Of a DNA stretch of 9,450 nucleotides, positions 1-8,514 are shown piece by piece. This stretch comes from DATDVD01 sp035290065. GTDB taxonomy: Bacteria; Pseudomonadota; Gammaproteobacteria; Coxiellales; Coxiellaceae. The notes under the pieces are model-generated. The model was given only the letters and a program-made list of their open reading frames with translations, ran no database searches and was not told the DNA's origin. The position numbers and the translations under genes are program-made. Positions within the stretch are counted from its first letter, which is position 1, and every line of letters starts with the position of its first letter. The stretch spans positions 1-9,450 of the forward strand of contig DATDVD010000039.1 in NCBI GenBank assembly GCA_035290065.1. Direction: 5' to 3'.

Positions 1-1185
1 CTCCAATCTCTGTTCCAGTCTTTCCGTGTCCGCTTCTATCCGTTCTAAAGTCGCCGCATTCGCTCTTAAAGCCGTTCCCCTTTCCGCTACATCCGCTGCC
101 ATTTCCGCTGCCATTGCTCGATCTCCCTCCTGCACTCTCGCTACACCCGCTATAAAACCACGATTCCATACTTTTAATCTCCCCAAGACCTCGCTATTCC
201 TGTCATTCAGCTCCCTCAATAATCCTACCCCTTGAACAAATCCTTGAAGATTTAATCGAACCACCGCTACTTGCAATAACTCAATCCGACTTCGGTCCTC
301 CGCATTTAAACTCCTCACCCAGCCTTGAAATCCCGGCTCCAAAAATCCCCTCATCCCTACCTTCGTCGCTTCCCATTCCTCTTCCGTCACCTCCTCCACT
401 CGCCTTTCTTCCACTAATCGCCTTAGCTTCTCCGAAAATCTTAATAATAAATCCTGATCGCGGGGGTTTAAAACAGGTATTAGAGCTCCTTCGGGCTTTG
501 CCGTTTCTGCACCAAAACTTGCTCGAGCATCCATTGCTCTACCACTTGCGGCAGAAGGGGAAGAGAGACAAGTGGATGTATACTCTGCTAATACTTTTCT
601 CAAAGCCGCTTTAACCGTCAATAAAGGCCTATATAAATCAGACCAATAACTGACCGCACTTCTCTCAGCTTGATGCCATCTAGGGGCATAGAGGAGCTCG
701 TTGTGTAAAAAACGCTTTACTGCAGTAATATCTGTAGGCGTTAAGGTTCTTAAAGGGAAAACCGCGGAAATGATTACGATGTGATCGCTGCTTAATAAAG
801 GCTCTGCCATAGCCGCAGCAGCACTGGTTGTTTTACTCGCGGAAGGAGAGCGAGGAGTTTGCGACCGTTTAACTATCCTTTCCTGCGACTTTTGAACCGC
901 CCCAGGCGGTAACAGAGAATCCAAAAATTGCTTCGTTTCATAATAAAGGATTAAGGCTTGTTTTTTACGAATGTCCGTGCACATCCGTTCCCAAAAGCGA
1001 GCAAAAGCATTGCGACGATAATACCGAGCCACTGCTTCTTTTATATCGTCTAACTGTCCTTCTTCCTCCCATTGATGGAGTATGCCTGCATGGGTCAGCC
1101 CGTCTTTTCGCCGATAACGACGATTTCCATAACGTACGAGTTGGTTATACGCTTGTTGTAATTGAATATCTGCTTCTTCTGTCAT
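1..1185 (-). CDS. Large helical/coiled-coil protein of unknown function (3' part outside the window)
   Basis: An open minus-strand frame starts at ATG 1185 and has no stop through base 1, so 395 residues are visible and the C-terminus lies outside. An in-frame stop just upstream (1210-1212) and a weak purine-rich site (AGAGAA) support the start. The protein begins MTEEADIQLQQAYNQL. Residues 1-90 are helical and charged. Residues about 96-130 are a Ser/Ala/Arg-rich linker. Residues about 136-330 look mostly helical, and 330-395 are Ala/Glu/Arg-rich with heptad-like spacing, ending in LERIEADTERLEQRLE, which suggests a coiled coil at the window edge. There is no signal peptide or membrane segment. 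I do not recognise a family. It starts 41 bp after the stop of the ankyrin protein gene on the same strand, so the two are probably one operon. A role as a host-directed effector is only inferred from this context. Confidence 0.8.
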   Translation of the reverse strand, partial: MTEEADIQLQQAYNQLVRYGNRRYRRKDGLTHAGILHQWEEEGQLDDIKEAVARYYRRNAFARFWERMCTDIRKKQALILYYETKQFLDSLLPPGAVQKSQERIVKRSQTPRSPSASKTTSAAAAMAEPLLSSDHIVIISAVFPLRTLTPTDITAVKRFLHNELLYAPRWHQAERSAVSYWSDLYRPLLTVKAALRKVLAEYTSTCLSSPSAASGRAMDARASFGAETAKPEGALIPVLNPRDQDLLLRFSEKLRRLVEERRVEEVTEEEWEATKVGMRGFLEPGFQGWVRSLNAEDRSRIELLQVAVVRLNLQGFVQGVGLLRELNDRNSEVLGRLKVWNRGFIAGVARVQEGDRAMAAEMAADVAERGTALRANAATLERIEADTERLEQRLE

Positions 1186-1226
1186 TGTTTTTGTTCTCTT
1201 ATAAGTAAATTACTTTTCTATTCCCT

Positions 1227-4376
<3,150 letters not shown>

Positions 4377-4457
4377 AAGGAGTCCCTCTTAGAAGACTTT
4401 ATGCTACAAGTTTCCTCCTTTCACGTTAAGGAAATCTTAAGTTTCAAAGATATGGCA

Positions 4458-4493
4458 AATGTCTCACAAAGTAGTGGGGTAATGACTCACAAA
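4458..4493. repeat. Pair of 13-bp direct repeats, 23-bp period, upstream of the ankyrin gene
   Basis: AATGTCTCACAAA (4458-4470) and AATGACTCACAAA (4481-4493) differ at one base and sit 23 bp apart, about two helical turns. They lie 80-120 bp upstream of the ankyrin protein start on the minus strand, so they could be paired regulator sites for that operon. Repeated short motifs near a GGGG run are also seen at the ends of some insertion sequences such as the IS21 family, so a solo IS end is an alternative. No transposase is present nearby. Confidence 0.5.
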
Positions 4494-4514
4494 ATACAAC
4501 CCTATCTCCTAAAT

Positions 4515-4864
4515 TTATTGGGAAATTAACTTAAATTTGGAAGTTTCGGTTAAGTGTTGCCGAAAATCGCTTAAAAAACGATCCTGATAGAGGAATAAAC
4601 TTTCCTGATAAAAAATTTTCAAATGATCCTGGATGGAATAGAAGTAGTCTATAACCAATATCCCTCGGGAATAGCCAAGAAATGTTGCAGATTCTTTTTG
4701 AGTTTTTTACAGCAAAGATAAGGTTCAAAAAAATTTTGGATAACCTCCTGCCACTGAATAAAAAACAAATCCATTAACGGATCGATTTCTCCTGAACTTC
4801 CTCCTAATTCCCTCCCTAACAAAAAAATCGTGAGAGCCTTTTCACTTTCTATAAAAACCCGCTA
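4515..4864 (-). pseudogene. Frameshifted remnant of an unidentified helical protein
   Basis: On the minus strand, 70 codons are open from 4861 down to 4652 and read as natural protein (for example IDPLMDLFFIQWQEVIQNFF), ending in a stop at 4649-4651. A second frame then continues smoothly (DYFYSIQDHLKIFYQE, LFLYQDRFLSDFRQHL) to a stop at 4515-4517. The two parts differ by one base, so a single-base deletion near 4650 would explain the break. The first part has no convincing start codon and is preceded by a stop at 4862-4864, so the 5' end is also lost. The product would be rich in aromatic and amphipathic helical segments. I recognise no family. A 65-residue ATG frame across 4531-4728 exists in the third frame but looks less protein-like. 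Confidence 0.45.
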
Positions 4865-4885
4865 AGAGTAGGAAAAAATTAAGAA

Positions 4886-5077
4886 TTAGCTTTGTCTCAA
4901 CACTAACACCGCCACCGCAATAATCCCTATCAACAATAATGTCAGTAATGCCAATGTAGTAGAAGATTGACTGAGGCGCTCTTTTGAAAATGCGCCAGGA
5001 TTATTTTTAATCAATCGCACCGCTACCCACAACATGAGGCCCCCACCGATCACATAAAAAAATACAGGCCAGTTCAT
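4886..5077 (-). CDS. Small two-helix membrane protein
   Basis: This gene encodes 63 residues from ATG 5077, with a strong AAGGAG ribosome binding site 6 nt upstream (plus-strand 5084-5089), which makes it credible despite its size. There are two hydrophobic segments: residues about 4-22 (FFYVIGGGLMLWVAVRL) and about 40-60 (TLALLTLLLIGIIAVAVLVL). The connecting loop carries several Lys and Arg residues, so by the positive-inside rule the loop is probably cytoplasmic and both termini periplasmic. There are no enzymatic motifs. The gene is divergent from the inverse autotransporter, with 141 bp between start codons, and on the same strand as the remnant downstream. Function is unknown; small inner-membrane accessory proteins of this form are common and cannot be assigned by sequence alone. 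Confidence 0.75.
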   Translation of the reverse strand: MNWPVFFYVIGGGLMLWVAVRLIKNNPGAFSKERLSQSSTTLALLTLLLIGIIAVAVLVLRQS

Positions 5078-5152
5078 TTGTTTCTCCTTTTGTTAATGTT
5101 TGCTGCAACATTTTTAACACTCATTTTAAACCCTAAAAAATCATATCATCTC

Positions 5153-5181
5153 TTGTCCCGAGAAGACATTGCCGTTACAAT
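5153..5181 (+). promoter_or_regulatory. Sigma-70-type promoter of the inverse autotransporter
   Basis: TTGTCC (5153-5158) and TACAAT (5176-5181) are separated by 17 bp. The -10 box matches consensus at 5 of 6 positions and the -35 box at 4 of 6. Transcription would begin near 5188, about 30 nt before the ATG at 5219. This argues against the longer frame that opens at 5078. Confidence 0.6.
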
Positions 5182-5218
5182 GTCGTGCACTGCAAGGAAT
5201 CCAGGGAGAACAGCTAAA

Positions 5219-7225
5219 ATGAGAATATTTCGTCGTAAAGGCATGGCCGTTTTTGTCGCCACTGTTTCAACATTATCGACATTAATGGCACAAGCCGATA
5301 TTCGATATATCCCCCCTAATGAATGGCCTCATGAAAATAATTATTATGGCCCCCGTGTCAGTGGCGGTATCTTCTACCGTAATCACCATAATTCAGCCGG
5401 TAGTTTTGGTGAATTAGATACCATGGTTCCCTTGTGGCAAACTCGGCAAACACTGTTATTTGCTGATGCGAGAGGATTGGATTATAGCGGCCCACGCGTT
5501 GAAGGCAATATTGGTGGCGGTATTCGTCACCTTACCAATTCAGGCCATTGGATTAGTGGCGCTTATAGCTTCTTTGATAGCAAGCGTTCTAATTACAAAA
5601 ATTATTTCCACTCGCTTAATATTGGTGGTGAATTACGTTCGTTGCATTGGTTCTTTGGGGGTAACGCGTATGTGCCTCTCACTCACGTCAAAAACACCCC
5701 TGCTTTAGATGGCACGGAGTTGCAAGACGGTGACAGCGGTTTTAAAAATATTTTCTATCGCGTCGGTCAAGAACGTGCATTAGGCGGTGGTGATTTCTTA
5801 ATCGGCCATTCGCTTTATTTCTCTGGTTTAATGGGTTATGCCGGGGGTTATTACTTTGGCGCCCGAAATTCTAAAACCGTCGCAGGCCCTACGTTTCGTC
5901 TGCGCTACAATTTGGGCGGATTATTTGGATATAACACACTCTTCAGCCACGTAGAAACGGAAACGGGCTTGAGCGTAGATAAATCTCGCGGCGCAGTCGT
6001 TTGGGCCGGTGTTCGCATCAACGCCGCCAAAGCCTTCAACCCAGCGCTTGGCTTAGGCAATTATATGACCGATTATATTATGCGGGACTATGACGTTGTT
6101 ACTGCTAATAATGGTACGAAATGGACGCGGTTGACGAATTCGGATGGAAGTCCCGTCAAAGTCGACTTCGCTACAACAGCCGCTGCTTTGACAGCTGCTC
6201 GCACGGCGGCGGCAAATATTATTGCTGTCAATGGGGCTATCAGTAGTGTGGATCAAATCGTCTTAACCAATGGCCAAACCCTGATGTCGGGCAGCTATTC
6301 TTTCACAGCAGGAGGTAAAGCCCTTTCGGTTCAATTGGGCACCAGTGGAAGATTAACGTCAAATGGGGATGATGAAACATTTGTTGTGGTGGGAAGAGAT
6401 AACACTATTAGCGGATTGACATTCAATGCTAGTGCTAAATCAACTGGGAATGGTGTTATCGGTAATGATGGCACTGCTGCTGTTGGAAACTTAGTTATTA
6501 GAGATAATACTATTACAGCAGGGGATGGTGGAGTGACTGGAGCAAGAGGAATAGCGATTGCTATTAATTCCGCTGCAACCTCTAACATGTCTCTCACCAA
6601 TAACAGCATTACAGTGGGAACAGGCACAGCAGGCACAGGAATTGACATTGCTCTTAACAGCACCACCGCTACCACTGCTGCGACTATCAATACTCTCGAT
6701 GACAACACTATCGTGGTAGGTGCTGCAGACAACACAATGGGTATCAATTTATCTGCTACAGGGGATGCTGATACAGGATCGGCTTTAACGATAAACAGTA
6801 TGCAAAATAATACTGTTACTCTTGGCGCTGGTGCTGCTACGCGAGGCGTTAGAGTCATTGCGACGGCAGCAAACGTTACCCCGAATAGTACTACCATTAC
6901 TCTTAATAATTTTATAGGCAATACAATTACAGTCAGTGATGGCGGACCAAGCAACGATCAATTTGTATGGCTGGTAGATTCTGTAACGGGAGGAGATATT
7001 ACCATTACTACAGCTAGAAGTAATACTTTCGCATACGCCGCAGGCGGTGCAGGTAATACAGCCGTTCGATTCCAGAGTGATGATGCTAATGGAGGGGTTG
7101 TTGATGTTACCGTCGGTAACGGCGCTACCTCATTTACCGGCTCCAATACATTTTCATTTGTTGGAGGCGCTGGTACCAATGCAAGTGTATCGCTGGCGGG
7201 TACTACGATCGACCCAAGTCTGTAA
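5219..7225 (+). CDS. Inverse autotransporter (intimin/invasin-like) with beta-helix-type passenger
   Basis: The preferred start is ATG 5219 (668 residues). It follows an AGGGAG ribosome binding site and the promoter at 5153-5181, and opens a typical signal peptide: MRIFRRKG, a hydrophobic core and AQA before Asp27. The frame stays open back to 5078, but that extension predates the promoter. Residues about 40-283 match the inverse autotransporter beta-domain: alternating aromatic strands, a signature like FADARGLDYSGP, then NIGGGIRHL and WISGAYSFFD. The barrel closes near MTDYIMRDYDVV. The barrel sits in the outer membrane and the C-terminal part is exposed at the surface. That part (about 295-668) is rich in Asn, Thr, Gly and Ala, with repeated units such as LVIRDNTITAG, MSLTNNSITVG and NTLDDNTIVVG, which suggests a right-handed parallel beta-helix rather than the Ig-like domains of classical intimin. 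Likely roles are adhesion or host contact. It ends GTTIDPSL before a terminator. Confidence 0.85.
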   Translation: MRIFRRKGMAVFVATVSTLSTLMAQADIRYIPPNEWPHENNYYGPRVSGGIFYRNHHNSAGSFGELDTMVPLWQTRQTLLFADARGLDYSGPRVEGNIGGGIRHLTNSGHWISGAYSFFDSKRSNYKNYFHSLNIGGELRSLHWFFGGNAYVPLTHVKNTPALDGTELQDGDSGFKNIFYRVGQERALGGGDFLIGHSLYFSGLMGYAGGYYFGARNSKTVAGPTFRLRYNLGGLFGYNTLFSHVETETGLSVDKSRGAVVWAGVRINAAKAFNPALGLGNYMTDYIMRDYDVVTANNGTKWTRLTNSDGSPVKVDFATTAAALTAARTAAANIIAVNGAISSVDQIVLTNGQTLMSGSYSFTAGGKALSVQLGTSGRLTSNGDDETFVVVGRDNTISGLTFNASAKSTGNGVIGNDGTAAVGNLVIRDNTITAGDGGVTGARGIAIAINSAATSNMSLTNNSITVGTGTAGTGIDIALNSTTATTAATINTLDDNTIVVGAADNTMGINLSATGDADTGSALTINSMQNNTVTLGAGAATRGVRVIATAANVTPNSTTITLNNFIGNTITVSDGGPSNDQFVWLVDSVTGGDITITTARSNTFAYAAGGAGNTAVRFQSDDANGGVVDVTVGNGATSFTGSNTFSFVGGAGTNASVSLAGTTIDPSL

Positions 7226-7274
7226 TTTCCAGCTATAAAAAAAGCCCAGCTAGTCTGGGCTTTTTTATTCCCCA
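7091..7274 (+). repeat. Autotransporter tail repeat, copy 1 (3' end plus terminator)
   Basis: The last 45 codons of the inverse autotransporter gene (from GGAGGGGTTGTT), its stop, the spacer and the terminator recur, diverged, at 7401-7578. Shared blocks include TTACCGTCGGTAACGGCG, a 22-bp block running across the stop codon into the spacer (7211-7232), and the terminator hairpin. Confidence 0.85.
7237..7266 (+). terminator. Rho-independent terminator of the inverse autotransporter
   Basis: A run of A residues precedes the stem AGCCCAG (7243-7249), a 5-nt loop, the paired stem CTGGGCT (7255-7261) and a T tract. The A and T runs make it potentially bidirectional. It starts 12 bp after the stop codon. 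Confidence 0.9.
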
Positions 7275-7328
7275 GCTTATTGAAGGGGATTGTATCGCTT
7301 TCTATCTCACCTTCCCTCTCCATTCTTC

Positions 7329-7398
7329 GTAGGGGCAGACCCGTGCTCTGCCCAGGAACACTGCACAAGATTAAGGGCAGACCACGGTCTGCCCCTAC
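7329..7398. repeat. 70-bp twin-hairpin palindromic element (MITE/REP-like)
   Basis: The outer ends form a perfect 13-bp inverted repeat: GTAGGGGCAGACC (7329-7341) and GGTCTGCCCCTAC (7386-7398). Each half also folds on itself: GGGCAGA/TCTGCCC at 7333-7353, and GGGCAGACC/GGTCTGCCC at 7375-7394. Palindromes built on GGGGCAGACC are found as dispersed, non-coding repeats in many bacterial genomes. Copy 2 of the autotransporter tail begins 2 bp after its right end. No transposase is encoded here. Confidence 0.75.
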
Positions 7399-7400
7399 AA

Positions 7401-7529
7401 GGAGGGGTTGTTTCTGTTACCGTCGGTAACGGCGTTGTTTCATTTATCAACTCCAATACATTTAATGGAAATCCTGGTACCACTGCAAGTAAATCGGCGG
7501 CTGGTACTACATTTGACCCAAGTCTGTAA
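7401..7529 (+). pseudogene. Duplicated 3' end of an inverse autotransporter (copy 2), no 5' part
   Basis: This stretch of 42 codons plus stop is homologous to the last 44 codons of the gene upstream: GGVVSVTVGNGVVSF against GGVVDVTVGNGATSF, and GTTFDPSL against GTTIDPSL at the end. It is two codons shorter and has several substitutions, yet the frame is intact, so the duplication is old or the copy was under selection until recently. It has no barrel, signal peptide or promoter of its own. The frame can be traced back to an ATG at 7290 through the palindromic element, but that start has no recognisable ribosome binding site and the upstream part is not protein-like. It is either the 3' stump of a second paralogous gene or a silent cassette able to recombine with the neighbour. 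Confidence 0.75.
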
Positions 7530-7540
7530 TTTCCAGTTAT

Positions 7541-7570
7541 AAAAAAGCCCAGCTAGCCTGGGCTTTTTTA
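7541..7570 (+). terminator. Second rho-independent terminator, duplicate of the first
   Basis: AGCCCAG (7546-7552), loop CTAGC and CTGGGCT (7558-7564), flanked by A and T runs. It is the copy-2 partner of the terminator at 7237-7266, with a diverged loop, and follows the truncated tail copy by 12 bp. It shields the downstream gene from upstream readthrough. Confidence 0.88.
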
Positions 7571-7598
7571 TTTCCCAACCTTGTCACAGCCCCTCATC

Positions 7599-7627
7599 TG
7601 TACAAACCCACCCCCTTATCGTAAAAT
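7599..7627 (+). promoter_or_regulatory. Candidate promoter of the cyclodipeptide synthase gene
   Basis: TGTACA (7599-7604) and TAAAAT (7622-7627) lie 17 bp apart, downstream of the second terminator. The -35 box matches consensus at 4 of 6 positions and the -10 box at 5 of 6. Transcription would start near 7634, before both possible start codons. Confidence 0.45.
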
Positions 7628-7677
7628 CTCTTGCAAAACAACCCTCTCGTATGGACGCGGCCGAACCGGAGCTCTCT

Positions 7678-8466
7678 ATGTTCGCCCCAAAACGCCAATC
7701 TACTAAACACTTTGGCCCCTGTACCATCAAAGCTGCTTTTACCGATTGTCCCATAGCAGACCGTCAGCGTTTTAAAAATTCTTGTTGCATTATGCCCACC
7801 AGTGTAGGCATCCCTGTACATGAGGGCGATAAATTACAAGCTGTTCTAGCGTTGGTGAATCGTTCTTTTAAAAATTGTACCATTTTAGTGGATGATTATA
7901 TTCAGCGTTATACCTTAGCCATCAAAGAGAACCACACCCCTGAATCTCTTACTAATACAGTCCTTGCATTAGGTGATGATTGGTTACAACGAAACGAGCC
8001 CCTTTATAGCCAACTAACCATTCCCTATGCCCTAGTCCGCTGGCGTGACTGGCTGGACCAACCTAATTTTAATTATTGGTACGAACTTATCGTCAACCAA
8101 TTAAAAGAAAATTCTCTCTTTCAAGAAGCCATGCGTACTGCTGCCGTAGAATTTCTAATCCGCTACCAAAAAAGACAGGTTTTGTCTAAAAAAGATTATG
8201 AAAGAGCCTATATTCTATGTTGGCAGTATTTAAAAGAAGAATGCGCTGTGATGTGTTTATGGGCAGAATCAGGTTTCGATTTCGAGCTATATCCCAGCGG
8301 CAGGAATGTTGCCATGAAGGCGACTTATAAATACTGTATCCAACCCAAATTTAATAATCTATTAACATCCGTTTCCATTCATTTTAAAAAGTCTGGCAAA
8401 AAAACCTTTTTATCTCCTACCCCTTCTTCTACAACTAGCTCCTTAACAACGGTAATAGATTCTTAA
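7678..8466 (+). CDS. tRNA-dependent cyclodipeptide synthase, XYP subfamily
   Basis: Cyclodipeptide synthases take two aminoacyl-tRNAs and make a cyclic dipeptide (2,5-diketopiperazine) in the cytoplasm by a ping-pong mechanism through a serine-bound aminoacyl intermediate. The preferred start is ATG 7678 (262 residues) because GGAG sits 6 nt upstream. An in-frame ATG at 7651 would add nine residues but lacks a binding site. Numbering from 7678, family residues are in place: nucleophile Ser42 in MPTSVGIPVHEG, a Rossmann-like strand ILVDDYI (69-75), and catalytic Tyr184 and Glu188 in QYLKEE (AlbC Tyr178 and Glu182). Tyr205-Pro206 in ELYPSG, with Ile45 three residues after the serine, gives the XYP rather than the NYQ signature. 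Length fits the family. Characterised XYP enzymes include those of Rickettsiella grylli and Fluoribacter dumoffii. No oxidase, P450 or methyltransferase is adjacent in this window. The amino acids used cannot be told from sequence by eye. The last 25 residues are a Ser/Thr-rich tail. Confidence 0.85.
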   Translation: MFAPKRQSTKHFGPCTIKAAFTDCPIADRQRFKNSCCIMPTSVGIPVHEGDKLQAVLALVNRSFKNCTILVDDYIQRYTLAIKENHTPESLTNTVLALGDDWLQRNEPLYSQLTIPYALVRWRDWLDQPNFNYWYELIVNQLKENSLFQEAMRTAAVEFLIRYQKRQVLSKKDYERAYILCWQYLKEECAVMCLWAESGFDFELYPSGRNVAMKATYKYCIQPKFNNLLTSVSIHFKKSGKKTFLSPTPSSTTSSLTTVIDS

Positions 8467-8499
8467 ATTCATGCTAAAATAAACTTTAGAGCATTAATT
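8466..8499. other. Imperfect dyad between the cyclodipeptide synthase and the sensor kinase
   Basis: The arms pair as AATT, ATGC, TAAA against TTTA, GCAT, AATT around the 6-nt centre ATAAAC, with small mismatches and a 2-nt bulge. It begins at the last base of the upstream stop codon and overlaps the extended -10 element of the next gene. It could be an operator or a weak terminator; no T tract follows, so an operator or chance are more likely. Confidence 0.45.
8472..8480 (+). promoter_or_regulatory. Extended -10 promoter of the sensor kinase
   Basis: TGCTAAAAT matches the extended -10 pattern TGnTATAAT with one mismatch. There is no good -35 box at the usual distance, which extended -10 promoters can lack. 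Transcription would start near 8487, about 28 nt before the GTG start. Confidence 0.4.
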
Positions 8500-8514
8500 T
8501 AATGGGGCTATATC

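Noticed and set aside
26..235. Short plus-strand open frame of 69 codons
   Set aside because: It lies antisense within the continuous minus-strand gene that spans 1-1185 and has no ribosome binding site.
4377..4430. Promoter for the ankyrin operon (TTAACG, 17 bp, TAGCAT on the minus strand)
   Set aside because: Both boxes match consensus at only 4 of 6 positions, too weak to list as a feature.
6331..6954. Minus-strand open frame of 207 codons inside the autotransporter gene
   Set aside because: It is antisense to the beta-helix region, whose Asn/Thr/Ala repeats avoid stops on the other strand. The Val/Pro/Leu-rich product looks like a shadow and has no ribosome binding site.
7290..7529. 79-codon frame joining the palindromic element to the tail copy
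   Set aside because: The first half is the non-coding palindrome and its flank. Only the part from 7401 has homology to a protein, so it was recorded as a truncated copy.
7091..7578. Direct repeats considered as a CRISPR array or attachment sites
   Set aside because: There are only two long, diverged coding copies, with no regular short spacers and no integrase or cas gene in the window.
7651..7677. Upstream ATG for the cyclodipeptide synthase
   Set aside because: It has no ribosome binding site, whereas ATG 7678 has GGAG at ideal spacing. The nine extra residues cannot be excluded.
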